Assembly: GCF_026965555.1 (NCBI RefSeq)
Contig: NZ_CP114040.1
Location: 7,724,001 to 7,788,000 of the forward strand
Direction: 5' to 3'
DNA length: 64,000 nt
DNA from: Nannocystis punicea
Lineage (GTDB): Bacteria > Myxococcota_A > Polyangia > Nannocystales > Nannocystaceae
Shown piece by piece: positions 1-11,467 of the stretch (the first letter of the stretch is position 1; every line of letters starts with the position of its first letter). The position numbers and the translations under genes were made by a program. The notes under the pieces were generated by a model. That model saw nothing but the letters and a program-made list of their open reading frames with translations. It searched no databases and had not been told where the DNA came from.

Positions 1-2
1 GG

Positions 3-875
3 ACCGACGAGCCGGTCGAAGAGATCTACTACCGCAAGGGCGACATCGACTTCTGTTTCCTGCTGAACCGCCGGCACCACAACCTCCGCGTGTTCGACTA
101 CCGCGTCGGCAACTACCAGCAGAAGCGCGACTTCTTCGACCGGATCGCGCGCGCCGAGGGTCTGCGCAAGGTCTTCACGGTGGTCGAGAAGCAAGACTCG
201 AAGAGCTGGCGCAGCGTCGGCTTCTCGCGCGAGGGTGCGATCCCCGGTTATTTCCGCACCGCAGACGCCTATATCATGAGTCGCGTCTACACCGAGGACG
301 GTGAGCCGATTCAGGGCGGAGCGCCGAAGATGGGCGCGCCGCTGGCGTTGCCGGGCAAGGAGGGCAAGGACAAGGACCTCAAGTCCGTGCCCAAGCCGCG
401 CGGATTGACGGTCGACTTCATCCGCGACCCCGTGCTGCTGCAGGACATCGTCCGCGGCGTCGGCCAGGACGCGCTGTACGCCCCGTTCCGGCGCGGCGTG
501 TTCAACCCCGATCTGGCGATCCACGCCAAGACCGGCAAGAAGGAGTACTGGGTCGGCGCCGAGACCGACAGCTCGTTCGGCCACGCCAAGGTCGACATGT
601 TGACGCCGCCGGTGAAGGACATCGAGCTGCCGGTGCTCGAGTACTGCGTGAAGGCGCTGCTCGACGAGCTGCACAAGCAGGAGACCGCCAGCGTGTTCGC
701 GCTGTGCGCCGCCGACTGGACCCTGAGCAATCAGGTCTACAGCGAGCTCGGCTTCAAGGTCACCGCGCGGCTCACCGATCACATCACGCGCGCCGACGAA
801 TTCGTGGGCGCGCAGCTGTGGCACCGGCGCCTGGCCAACGTCGCCGCGCCGAAGCTGAGCAGCTTGCTCGGCTGA
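3..875 (+). CDS. AblB-like N-acetyltransferase (5' end outside window)
   Basis: The reading frame is open from the window edge, so the true start lies upstream. The first part carries the pattern IPGYFRTADAYIMSRVY, and the second part ends in a GNAT-like stretch with a conserved aromatic/leucine block (SNQVYSELGFKVTARL). Both resemble beta-lysine N-acetyltransferase (AblB) and related GNAT enzymes, which acetylate an amino group using acetyl-CoA in the cytoplasm. The catalytic assignment is by resemblance only. No lysine 2,3-aminomutase partner is visible because the upstream side is cut off. A GC-rich hairpin (901-926) follows the stop. Confidence 0.55.
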   Translation, partial: TDEPVEEIYYRKGDIDFCFLLNRRHHNLRVFDYRVGNYQQKRDFFDRIARAEGLRKVFTVVEKQDSKSWRSVGFSREGAIPGYFRTADAYIMSRVYTEDGEPIQGGAPKMGAPLALPGKEGKDKDLKSVPKPRGLTVDFIRDPVLLQDIVRGVGQDALYAPFRRGVFNPDLAIHAKTGKKEYWVGAETDSSFGHAKVDMLTPPVKDIELPVLEYCVKALLDELHKQETASVFALCAADWTLSNQVYSELGFKVTARLTDHITRADEFVGAQLWHRRLANVAAPKLSSLLG

Positions 876-900
876 TCGATCGCCGACGACTTCATCCTCG

Positions 901-926
901 CGCGTGCGCCCCTCGGCGCGCACGCG
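901..926. terminator. GC-rich hairpin after the acetyltransferase gene
   Basis: A 9-bp perfect stem (901-909 with 918-926) with an 8-nt loop lies 25 nt after the stop codon. It has no T-tract, so it may stall polymerase or protect the 3' end rather than act as a classical terminator. Confidence 0.35.
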
Positions 927-1139
927 CGTCGAGTCATTGGTTCTTCGCGCGCCGAGGGCCGTGCGCGCCGGCCGAAACGCGGACCGCCAACCTCGCCGGC
1001 GGCACTTGACGCACCTGGGCCTGGGTTTACCTTCACGCCCGGAGCCGTCCCGGCGGCGCCTGCGTGCACGAGTCCGCTGGCGCGCGTGTGCCGGGGGCCC
1101 GCGACAACCCTCCGATTCGTTTCTTGCCGAAGGTGCCAC

Positions 1140-3032
<1,893 letters not shown>

Positions 3033-3052
3033 GCCGCGCCACCTGAAACGAA

Positions 3053-3090
3053 CGAAGAGCTCCGCGACGGCGTCGCGGAGCTCTTCGCGC
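3053..3090 (+). terminator. htpG terminator
   Basis: Perfect 16-bp inverted repeat (3053-3068 with 3072-3087) with a GGC loop, followed by CGCTTTCTG. It begins 20 nt after the htpG stop and also faces the convergent gene ending at 3113, so it may serve both. Confidence 0.8.
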
Positions 3091-3112
3091 TTTCTGAGCC
3101 GGCCGTCGGTCG

Positions 3113-4969
3113 TTATCGAACGGACGAGCGCCGCCGACCCCGCAGCAGCGCCAGCAGGCCGAGCAAGGCCGCCGAACCTGTCCCTCCGGACATATCATTG
3201 CGGCAGCCGCAGCCCTCCCCGCCGGTCTGCCCGCCGGTCTCGCCCGCGCTGTCGCTGGCCCCGCCGGTGCTGCTGAGGTTGCCGCCCGTCGGCTCACCCG
3301 TGGCGTCGCCCCCGGTCGTCGGCGCCGTCGTCGCCGTCGTCGTCACCGCGCCGCTGTCGCTCGCGCTGTCGCCGGTGCCGGTCGGCTCCGAGGTGCTCGT
3401 GCCGCCGTCGGTCGTCGGTTCGACCCCGTAGGCGGTCATCGTCGCGTTCGAGGCGGCGACCAGCGTGTTGACGCCCGCGCGGAATTGCAGGCTCGCGCTG
3501 TTCTCGTACACGCCCGGCGCGCCGAGCTCGACCGTGACGCTGACCGTCTTGCCCTCGCCCTCGCCGAGGTTGCCCAGCTGCCAGGTCACCACGCCGTCGA
3601 CGTGGCTGCCGTCGTCGGTCGCCGACACGAACGTCACCCCCGCCGGCAGCGTGTCGGTCAGCACCGCGTCGAGCGCGGGCATCACTCCCATGTTGACGAA
3701 GTTGATGTCGAACGTGACCTCGGGGACATCCGTGGTCGCCGGCGCCGACTTGGTGACCGAGATCTGCGGCAGGCCCTCGGCCGTCGCGCACGGCGCCTCG
3801 AACAGCGAATTGAGAAACAGCCGCGTCCCCTGCGTGGTCGGGTTCTCCGAGATCGGCAGATCGACGTCGTACTCGTGCCCGCCGAGGTAGCTGACCTTGC
3901 CCGCGGTCAGGCACGCCGCCGAAATCCCCGGCTCGCTGATGAGGCCCGGACAGATGCCGTCGACGAAGCCGGTCATCCACACGTCATTGATCCCGATCGG
4001 CGTGCCAGCCTCGGTGATCATCACGATGTCGCTGCCCTTGTAGCTGTCGCCCTGCGGCAGGCTGTACGCCGGCTCGCTGCCGCCGACCGACTGGAACGGC
4101 CCGTCGAGCTGACCGAACGGCGTGTCGGTCTCGTAGTACTCGTACATGTTCGGCTGCTGGCCGATGAGGAACCCGTGGGGCGTCAAGAAGTGCCCGTGCG
4201 CGGCCAGGTTCTCGAACGCGTTGACCGCCTGACACTCCGCGAACAGGTGCGTCGGGTGGGTCAGGAACTCGCGCATCTCCGCCACCACCTGCTGGTTCTG
4301 CTCGGCGTCCTTCACGCCCCAGTGCATCGACATGAACTGGCAGTAGACCGGGTCGCCCTCGTCGTCGAACAGCGCCCCGTCGCGCAGGTTGTCCTCGGTC
4401 GGCCCCGAGAGCTCGTCCGGGTCGAGCATGTCGGGGCTGGTGTCGGGCCAGCCGTAGTCGCCGACCGAGTCGGGGATGCCGGCCGCCATCATGTACTTGC
4501 GGGCGATCTTCTGGTTGCCGTCGGCCATCATCGCGATCGTCGGCGCCACCACCAGCGTCGCCGCGACGTCGCTGGAGAACCCCTCGCTCGCCTCGTGCAC
4601 CGCCACGTCGGGGTTGTCCTGCTGCCACGCCTCGACGATCGGCAGCGCCGCCGCGGCGTCGGCCGCGTCGATCACCCACGGCCCCCCGCGATAACCGTGG
4701 GCCTCGATCGCCGCCCCGCTGGCCACGTCCGTGCCCGAGGCCGTGAAGTCCGCGTCGCCGTGGCCCTTGCCGGCCTTGATCGCCCAGTTCACCGGCACGC
4801 CCTGACGCAGCAGCTCGTACACGAGCCCGTAGGCGCGCAGCATGCCGAGGTCCTGGTAATCGGTGTCCATCGGGATCACCAGCGAGCCGGCGGCGAAGTC
4901 GGCCGCATCGGCCGACACCGGCGCGAACGCGAGCGCCACGGCGACAGCAGAAACACCTGTACGGATCAT
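3113..4969 (-). CDS. Secreted surface protein with DUF11 domain and MYXO-CTERM tail
   Basis: Exported protein of about 618 residues. The ATG at 4969 is chosen because a typical Sec signal (MIRTGVSAVAVALAF...ADAADF) begins there; the frame continues upstream without homology-like sequence. The first ~430 residues are a globular region I cannot name. Near residue 440 lies a DUF11-type beta-sandwich repeat (VTFDINFVNMG ... LTDTLPAGVTFVSAT). A Thr/Ser/Gly linker follows, then GEGCGCRND, a hydrophobic segment and RGRRR. That last arrangement is the MYXO-CTERM sorting tail of myxobacteria, processed at the Cys and probably surface-anchored. A perfect TGTCC-N4-GGACA palindrome (3179-3192) encodes MSGGT just before the hydrophobic tail. 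Confidence 0.8.
   Translation of the reverse strand: MIRTGVSAVAVALAFAPVSADAADFAAGSLVIPMDTDYQDLGMLRAYGLVYELLRQGVPVNWAIKAGKGHGDADFTASGTDVASGAAIEAHGYRGGPWVIDAADAAAALPIVEAWQQDNPDVAVHEASEGFSSDVAATLVVAPTIAMMADGNQKIARKYMMAAGIPDSVGDYGWPDTSPDMLDPDELSGPTEDNLRDGALFDDEGDPVYCQFMSMHWGVKDAEQNQQVVAEMREFLTHPTHLFAECQAVNAFENLAAHGHFLTPHGFLIGQQPNMYEYYETDTPFGQLDGPFQSVGGSEPAYSLPQGDSYKGSDIVMITEAGTPIGINDVWMTGFVDGICPGLISEPGISAACLTAGKVSYLGGHEYDVDLPISENPTTQGTRLFLNSLFEAPCATAEGLPQISVTKSAPATTDVPEVTFDINFVNMGVMPALDAVLTDTLPAGVTFVSATDDGSHVDGVVTWQLGNLGEGEGKTVSVTVELGAPGVYENSASLQFRAGVNTLVAASNATMTAYGVEPTTDGGTSTSEPTGTGDSASDSGAVTTTATTAPTTGGDATGEPTGGNLSSTGGASDSAGETGGQTGGEGCGCRNDMSGGTGSAALLGLLALLRGRRRSSVR
3179..3192. repeat. TGTCC-N4-GGACA palindrome inside CDS
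   Basis: Exact consensus copy of the window-wide palindrome, loop CTCC, lying between the Thr/Ser linker and the C-terminal hydrophobic segment of the MYXO-CTERM protein. Confidence 0.75.
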
Positions 4970-5155
4970 GAGTATGGTTCTCCGATCCGCTTGGACAGAC
5001 CCCCCGAGTCTCGCTCCAACCTCGCCTGCACGATCCAACCTGTCCCCCGAGACATGCCACGGCGCTCGCTGTCCCACAACGACGCACGGCCTGTCTCTTT
5101 GAACATGTGCGCCTCGCCCGCCGCGGGCGAGCACTCGCGCACCTGAGCACCGGGC

Positions 5156-6007
5156 TCAGCCGAACACTTCGGCGAAGCCGAGGTCCTGCGGGACCTCGCC
5201 GGTCTTCGCCACCCAGCGCAGCCCGCTCAGCATCAGCGCGTCCTGCACGACCCCGCGCCCGCCGAGGATCGGGTTGGGCGAGAACAGCAGCACGCGGCCC
5301 TTGCCGAACTGCGACGCAGTGATCGCCGGCGTGCCGGGCATCTCGCCCGGACCTGTCCCCTTGGACATATTATAAATTTCGCCGATGAACGTCGCCAGCG
5401 GCACGTAGGGCGCCAGCCCCTCGACGGCCACCGGCGTGAAGATCGGCCCGTTGGCGTAGAACAGCTTGAACGGCTCGCGGCCCGGGGCCGACACGTCGAG
5501 CCCGGCGATCCCGCGCTGCCAGAAGTCGCCCGTCAGGTTGCGACCGGCGACGATCCGCAGCTTGTGGAACTGGTCCTCGCCCTGCAGCGCCATGTACGCC
5601 CCGGCGCACACGCCGACGTAGCCGCCGCCGCGGGCCACGAAGTCCTTCACCTGCTGTTTGCCGACGTCGCCGAGGTTGCGCCCCTGGGCCGTGCCGCTGC
5701 CGCCCATGAACACCGCGACGTCCTCGTCGGCGAGCGACCCGCCGCGGATGTCCTCGGGGACAGTCACCCGCAGGCGAAAGCCCTCGCGCCCCTCGAGCAG
5801 CTGCCTGGCCGCCGCGAAGGCCGCCGGGTGCACCCCTCCGGCCTTGTACAGCGCCACTCGCACCGGCTTCTGCCCCGCGCGCGCCCGCACGGGCAACATC
5901 GCCCCGATCGCCGCCCCGATGGTCGCCCCGAGGATTTCGCGTCGCCGCAGCACCTCCCGAGGGTGCCACAACTCCCGGCCCCGCGCCGCTTCCAGGCCTG
6001 GAGACAC
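5156..6007 (-). CDS. BPL_N-domain protein (class I amidotransferase-like), Tat-exported
   Basis: The N-terminus has RRREILGATIGAAIGAML, a twin-arginine signal. The mature part resembles the BPL_N domain (N-terminal domain of fungal biotin-protein ligase), a glutamine-amidotransferase-like fold: MGGSGTAQG, then a nucleophile elbow GYVGVCAGAYMAL with the expected Cys, and NGPIF. Such proteins are usually of unknown substrate. The start is uncertain; the ATG at 6007 leaves 21 residues before the arginine pair. A perfect palindrome (5354-5367), followed by an AT-rich TATTATAAATTT, encodes NMSKGTG in a loop. It lies between two minus-strand genes and could share a transcript with neither. Confidence 0.65.
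   Translation of the reverse strand: MSPGLEAARGRELWHPREVLRRREILGATIGAAIGAMLPVRARAGQKPVRVALYKAGGVHPAAFAAARQLLEGREGFRLRVTVPEDIRGGSLADEDVAVFMGGSGTAQGRNLGDVGKQQVKDFVARGGGYVGVCAGAYMALQGEDQFHKLRIVAGRNLTGDFWQRGIAGLDVSAPGREPFKLFYANGPIFTPVAVEGLAPYVPLATFIGEIYNMSKGTGPGEMPGTPAITASQFGKGRVLLFSPNPILGGRGVVQDALMLSGLRWVAKTGEVPQDLGFAEVFG
5354..5367. repeat. TGTCC-N4-GGACA palindrome inside CDS
   Basis: Exact consensus copy, loop CCTT, in frame within the BPL_N-like gene and beside an unusually AT-rich run. Confidence 0.75.
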
Positions 6008-6052
6008 CGCGTGGCCGCGCGCATCGACCTCGCGCCGTCGCTCGCGCGCCGC

Positions 6053-9000
6053 TCAGCGCAGGTACTTGCCTTTGAGGATCTCGTCGATCTCTTGCAGCAT
6101 CCCGAGCATCTGGTCGACGCGATCCTGCAGGCCGCGCACGTCCTGCAGGTTGCCCGTGGCCGCGCGCACCAGCGGCACCAGAGTGCGCTCGACGATGGCG
6201 ACCTGCTGGGCCAGCAGCTCCTGCACGCCGGGGGGCGGCTCGTTGTGCACGTCGACCTTGAGCGTCGCCTGGTTGAGGCCCTCGAGCGCGCTGGCGATCC
6301 GCGCGACGATCGGCCGCGCCCAGTCGAGCCCGCCGGTCGTCGGCGGCGCGACGCTCGGCATCGGCAGCGTCGTCAGCTTCTTCTCCGGCTCCGGCGCCTT
6401 CTGTTGCGCCTGCGCCTGCGCCTGCGCCTGCGCCATCAGCTCGACCAGCCGCGCCTGCTGGGCCATCTGCGCCTGCTGCAGCTCCTTGCTGTTGGCCGCG
6501 TCGCGCTCGGCCGCCACCAGCAGCGAGTCCTTGACCTGCTCGACGCGCTCGGCGAGCACCGACAGCTGCCCCGCCACGCGCACCGCCGGGTCGTCGGCCG
6601 CCCCGCCGAGGCTGCGCACGCGCTGGAACTCGCGCTTGATCGTCGACCAGCGCTCGGTCTGCGGCGCCGTCTGACGGCCGCGCATCTCCGCCAGCTTGAG
6701 CAGGTTCTGCTCGGCCGCCACCGTGAGCGTCTGGGCCTCGCCGGCGTAATGGTCGTCGACCAGGCGATCGACCTCGTCGGCGGTCATCGCCGCCGCGACC
6801 TTCTCGGCCAGCTTGTTCATGTTGCGGTAGCTGCCCTGCAGCTTGAACGCCGGCTCGGTGCGGAACTTGTCGTCCATCGCCGCCGACGCGATGTACTCCT
6901 TGTTCACGCGCAGCAGCACCTCCTGCACGCGGAACAGGTGCTTGATGACGCCGACGACCTCCTGCACCTCGGCGCCGGAGTAGCCGTACGAGAAGTCGGT
7001 GCTCGGGACCTCCTCGCCGCGCGCCATCTTGATGAAGCGGTAGACGTCGGCCTGCTCGCGGGTGGCCAGCGGCGCCAGGGTGCGGTTCGACGTCAGCGTG
7101 TTCTCGATGTAGCTGAGCGAGAACGCCTCGAGGTTGCCGCCGAGGATGTCGCCGAGGTTGTAGGTGTCGGCGCGGTTGGCCAGCATGTCGGGGATCTTGA
7201 ACGCCGCGCCCGACTCCGTGTACGGGTTGCCCGCCATCACCACGCAGAACTTCTTGCCGCGCAGATCATAAGTGCGCGACCGGCCGCGCCACACGCCCTC
7301 GATCCGCCGCTGCGCGTCGCACAGCGAGATGAACTTCTGCAGGAACTCCGGGTTGGTGTGCTGGATGTCGTCGAGGTAGAGCATCACGTTGTTGCCCATC
7401 TCGAGCGCCAGGTTGACCTTCTCGACCTCCTGGGCCGCCGTCGCGTTCGGCGCCTCGGACGGATCGATCGACACCACCTCGTGGCCGAGCGCCGGCCCGT
7501 TGATCTTCATGAACACCAGGCCGAGCCGGTTGGCGACGTACTCCATCAGCGTCGTCTTGCCGTAGCCCGGCGGCGAGATGAGCAGCAGCATGCCCATCCG
7601 GTCGGTGCGCTTCTGATCGCCTGCGGCCCCCAGCTGCTTGGCCATGTTGGCGCCGACCAGCGGCAGGTACACCTCGCTGACCAGCTTGTTGCGCACGAAC
7701 GAGGTCAGCACCTTGGGCATGAACTCGTCGAGCCGCAGCCGCTTGCGCTCGCGGTCGATGAGCTGCTGGCGCAGGCGGCGGAACTCGCGGAAGCCCGGCA
7801 CGCGCACCCGCGCGAACTCGCCGAGGCGGCCGAGGAACTCGTCGAGCCGCAGCTCGAGCGTGCGCTCGCGGATCCGCGGGTGCTGGCCCAAAAGACCGGT
7901 GACCTGCGCGCTCTCGATCGCGGTCTGGACCTCGCGGTCGAGCTTGCGGTCGGTCAGCGCCAGCGCGGCCGCCTCGACCAGCGCCGTCGCCCCCTTGGCC
8001 TGCTCCGGCAGCGCCGCCGCGAACGCCTCGAGCCACGCCTTCACCAGCTCGAAGCGCTCGCGCAGCCGGCCCTCGAGCGCGCGCAGATCGTCGTCGAGCG
8101 CGCGCCGCTTGCCGCCGGCCTCGAGCGCGTTCAGCAGCTCCTGCCACAGCGTCTGCGCCGCCGCGCTGGTGACGAAGCGCGGGCGCTCGTCGACCAGCTC
8201 CTCCGCGAGGTAGGCCCCGGCGGCGTGACAATCACCTGGCCCAAAGGACAGCCCCGTCTGCTGCACCCACTCGCCGATCGCCCGCGTCAGCTCGCCCGCC
8301 AGCGCGTCCAACGCGGCCCCGTGGCCGAACACGGCGCGCAGCCGGCCGGCGCTCTGGGCCCGCCGGTGCCACACCGCCTTGAGCTCGTTGCGCTCGAACC
8401 ACGCCCAGAACAGGCAGGCCAGCGCGCGCGGCCCCGGCGACACGCGCAGGAGCCCCGCGGTCGCGTACATCGTCAGCAGCTTGTCGAGGATCAGCGCCGC
8501 GTCGGCGTCGTGCAGGCCGCGGTCGTAGCCCTCGTCGTAGCGCTCGGCCGCGAACTTGCGGACCAGCTCGACCAGCCCGCCCGCCTCGCGCCCGGCCGCG
8601 TGCAGCTTGTCGATCGTGAGCCCGTGCTCGCCGCGCTCGGCCGCGAACAGCACCGCGGCCGCCAGGTACTCGCCGCGGTACACCTGCTCGATCTCCGACA
8701 CCAGCTGCTGCGACCAGAAGTCCTTCGTCTTGGCGAACTCGGGGTCCTCGACCGTCTCGTAGAAGTCGGTGCCGCCGAGGTGGATCGCCATCGCGCCGTC
8801 GCGCGCCACCAGCGTCAGGTCGAGCACCTGCGTGTTGACGGTGAAGCGGAACGTCCCGAACTTGACGATCTGCGCGCCCGCCTCGAACAGCTCCAGGCGG
8901 TCTCGCAGGGCCCGCAGCGCGTCCTGGCGGGCCGCCGTGATCTTGGTGGCGATCTCGTCGGCCTTGACCGAGGCGCCGAGCCCCATCAATCGATCGACCA

Positions 9001-11455
9001 GCTCCTTGGCCTTCAGCACCATCGCGTCGGCCGCGAAGTAGGCGTTGAGCTCGTCGGCGGTCTTGAAGGTCTGGGCGCGGCGGCCGACACCCTCGAGGAT
9101 GCGGTCGGCGGCGGCGATGAGGTTCTGCACCCGCGCCTGGCGCTCGTCGAGCAGCGTCTGCTTGCGGGCCTGGAACGCGTCGTGGACCTCCTCGCGCTTG
9201 GCCGCGATCTCGCCGAGGAACTCGTCGAACTCGGAGAAGCGACCGGCGAGCTCCTCCAGCTGCACGAGCAGCTTCGCCAGCTGCTCGTCGCACTTCTCCG
9301 GCGTGTCGCACAGCGCCAGGCCCGACGACACAGTCTGGGCGAACAGCTTGAACTGGGCCGCGAACTCGGCCTTGCCCTCGGACGTGAGCAGCTGCTTGCG
9401 AACGCTCTGGAACGTCGCCCGCACCCGGCCCTGGTGGGCGAACACCGTCGAGATGTCCTCGAGGATCTTCGTCCGCGCCACCGCGTCCCCGACCTGCAGC
9501 CCGCTGACGACCTCGGCCAGCACGTTGAGGCCGTCGCCGATCGCCTGGATGTCCTCCTCGATCGGCTGCAGCTGCGCCGCGTTGTCGACCTTCTCGAGCC
9601 TGGCCAGGACCTCGTCGAGCCGCTTGCCGACCGGGATCAGCGCCTCGCCCTTGACCAGGAACTCGACGCACGCCTTGCTGATGCGGTCGAACTCCTCGAC
9701 CAGCTGCTTCTCGAGCACGTCGAGCGCGGCCAGGTCGATCGACCGCACCTCCCGCAGGGTGATGACGGCGCCCCGTTGGTTGCGCAGGGCCGTCAGCGCC
9801 TGCATGTACTGCTCGACGCTCTTCCAGTCGCCCGGCCGCAGCGTCTTGACCAGCGCGGTCTGCTTGGTCTGCGCGTCCTGCAGCGCCTCGCGGGCGCGCT
9901 TGCGGATCGCCACGACCTTCTCGAACTCGTCGATGATGAGCTCGCCGGTCTGGCGGATCGTCTTGACGTCGCTGGCGAGGTCGCCGACCTCGGCGTGGCC
10001 CAACCAGTAATAGTTGTCGACCAGTCGCTGCGCCTGCGCGATCAGGTCCTCGTAGGTCTCGCGGCGCGGGTCGCTGTTGTCGATCAGGCGCGTGACGCTG
10101 AACGCTTCGCTGATCCCGCGCACCAATTCGGCGTTGCCGACCTTGGCCAGGTACGACCCGTCGGTCGGGGCCGCGGCCGCGAACTCCGACGTCATGAACG
10201 GCGTCTGCCACACCTGCATCGGGTGCAGCTGGGCCTGCTCCTCGCTCTGGGCGCGGAACACGATCAGCTTGCCGTCGCGGAACAGGCTGTAGCCGTTGCA
10301 CTGGATCGGGTTGGCCATCTCCTTGCGGATCAGGTTGTACGGGAACAGCACGTAGCGGCCCTGATCGCGGCGGTAGAACACGTAGAGCACGTCTTCGCCG
10401 TTGGGCGCGTCGATCCGGCGCTCGAACTCGAAGGCCCCGGTGTCGCCCCCGAACTGCTTGGTGTCCCCCGTCGTCAGGTAATACCCACCGGGGAAGACCA
10501 CCCCGTGCCCCTCGGGCAGCTGCATGCAGCTCTGGCCGATCGCGTCGACGCGCGCGACCGACTTGAGCCGGGTGTTGTAGACGAAGAAGCGGGCCTTCTG
10601 CTCGCGGTACGGCAGGATCTTCAGCAGCACCAGCGGGCCGACGAGCGCGTAAAAGAACTTGGCGTCGTCGAGCGCCTGGTTGGCGTCCTCGACCGGCTCG
10701 CGGTAGATGCCGAGGCCGTCCTTGGTGTTGTTCTCGACCTTGATCGTCAGGTCGCCGCCGACGGTCTCGACGAACACCAGGTCCTTGATCGACACGTGCG
10801 GGTGCGGCCCCGACACCTGGTCTTCGCGCGTCGTCGCGGTCCACTCGAAGTCGTGCGACGCCAGCTTCGGCAGCTCGCGATCGCCGCGCGTGTCGACATA
10901 GCGGACCCCGCCGCGCGGCAGCACGTTCCAGTGCAGCACCTTCACGTCGGTGGCCGCCGCGCCGATCTGGAAGATCGCGAACAACTTGGTGTCCGTCGCC
11001 TTCAGCCGCTGCAGCCGCGTGTCCTTGTAGTACTTGTAGATGTCGGTGAAATCCTTGACGAACTGCTCGCCGTCGAGGAGCCCCGGCACCTTGTCGAGCG
11101 CGGCGGGCTGCAGCGCCTGGCCCTCGGGCGCGCCGCCGTCGAAGGTCTGGATCGAGAACACGTCCTCGATCGCGACCTCCTTCTTCATGCCGAAGAACAC
11201 GTTGTAGCCGAGCAGCAGGTGGCCGCCGGTCTGCACGATGTCGGCCGGGACGCAGGCGTGCTCGGTGCGCACGCGCTCGTTGGCGACCACCTGCAGCTCG
11301 CTGCCGCCGAACGCCTGCTTGCGGCGCTCGTTGAGCGCCGTGGTCTTCTCGGCCAGCGCCTTGCCCTGCGCGATCAGACGGGCGCGAATGACCTCGTAGC
11401 CGCCGCTCTCGAGCGCCTCGCCGCCGTCCTGCGGCTTGTCCTTCGCCTCTGCCAT
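6053..11455 (-). CDS. Giant DUF3686-type AAA ATPase (often annotated 'DNA repair ATPase')
   Basis: 1800-residue cytoplasmic protein. Residues ~20-480 match the large N-terminal domain of the DUF3686 family (motifs such as GYNVFFGMKKEVAIEDVFS). A long helical middle follows, then an AAA domain: Walker A SPPGYGKTTL near residue 1295, Walker B VMLYLDDIQH near 1357, and a sensor-like CVVMAGNPYTESG. The C-terminal ~250 residues are helical with a Gln/Ala-rich coiled coil. Homologues are called DNA repair ATPases, but I know of no firm functional proof. The gene ends a cluster with flotillin (12-nt gap) and a YqiJ-like protein, an arrangement found in other bacteria, which suggests an ATP-driven machine working at a flotillin membrane scaffold. 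A degenerate palindrome (near 8234-8250) lies in the coding sequence. Confidence 0.8.
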   Translation of the reverse strand: MAEAKDKPQDGGEALESGGYEVIRARLIAQGKALAEKTTALNERRKQAFGGSELQVVANERVRTEHACVPADIVQTGGHLLLGYNVFFGMKKEVAIEDVFSIQTFDGGAPEGQALQPAALDKVPGLLDGEQFVKDFTDIYKYYKDTRLQRLKATDTKLFAIFQIGAAATDVKVLHWNVLPRGGVRYVDTRGDRELPKLASHDFEWTATTREDQVSGPHPHVSIKDLVFVETVGGDLTIKVENNTKDGLGIYREPVEDANQALDDAKFFYALVGPLVLLKILPYREQKARFFVYNTRLKSVARVDAIGQSCMQLPEGHGVVFPGGYYLTTGDTKQFGGDTGAFEFERRIDAPNGEDVLYVFYRRDQGRYVLFPYNLIRKEMANPIQCNGYSLFRDGKLIVFRAQSEEQAQLHPMQVWQTPFMTSEFAAAAPTDGSYLAKVGNAELVRGISEAFSVTRLIDNSDPRRETYEDLIAQAQRLVDNYYWLGHAEVGDLASDVKTIRQTGELIIDEFEKVVAIRKRAREALQDAQTKQTALVKTLRPGDWKSVEQYMQALTALRNQRGAVITLREVRSIDLAALDVLEKQLVEEFDRISKACVEFLVKGEALIPVGKRLDEVLARLEKVDNAAQLQPIEEDIQAIGDGLNVLAEVVSGLQVGDAVARTKILEDISTVFAHQGRVRATFQSVRKQLLTSEGKAEFAAQFKLFAQTVSSGLALCDTPEKCDEQLAKLLVQLEELAGRFSEFDEFLGEIAAKREEVHDAFQARKQTLLDERQARVQNLIAAADRILEGVGRRAQTFKTADELNAYFAADAMVLKAKELVDRLMGLGASVKADEIATKITAARQDALRALRDRLELFEAGAQIVKFGTFRFTVNTQVLDLTLVARDGAMAIHLGGTDFYETVEDPEFAKTKDFWSQQLVSEIEQVYRGEYLAAAVLFAAERGEHGLTIDKLHAAGREAGGLVELVRKFAAERYDEGYDRGLHDADAALILDKLLTMYATAGLLRVSPGPRALACLFWAWFERNELKAVWHRRAQSAGRLRAVFGHGAALDALAGELTRAIGEWVQQTGLSFGPGDCHAAGAYLAEELVDERPRFVTSAAAQTLWQELLNALEAGGKRRALDDDLRALEGRLRERFELVKAWLEAFAAALPEQAKGATALVEAAALALTDRKLDREVQTAIESAQVTGLLGQHPRIRERTLELRLDEFLGRLGEFARVRVPGFREFRRLRQQLIDRERKRLRLDEFMPKVLTSFVRNKLVSEVYLPLVGANMAKQLGAAGDQKRTDRMGMLLLISPPGYGKTTLMEYVANRLGLVFMKINGPALGHEVVSIDPSEAPNATAAQEVEKVNLALEMGNNVMLYLDDIQHTNPEFLQKFISLCDAQRRIEGVWRGRSRTYDLRGKKFCVVMAGNPYTESGAAFKIPDMLANRADTYNLGDILGGNLEAFSLSYIENTLTSNRTLAPLATREQADVYRFIKMARGEEVPSTDFSYGYSGAEVQEVVGVIKHLFRVQEVLLRVNKEYIASAAMDDKFRTEPAFKLQGSYRNMNKLAEKVAAAMTADEVDRLVDDHYAGEAQTLTVAAEQNLLKLAEMRGRQTAPQTERWSTIKREFQRVRSLGGAADDPAVRVAGQLSVLAERVEQVKDSLLVAAERDAANSKELQQAQMAQQARLVELMAQAQAQAQAQQKAPEPEKKLTTLPMPSVAPPTTGGLDWARPIVARIASALEGLNQATLKVDVHNEPPPGVQELLAQQVAIVERTLVPLVRAATGNLQDVRGLQDRVDQMLGMLQEIDEILKGKYLR

Positions 11456-11467
11456 GACGGCTCCGGC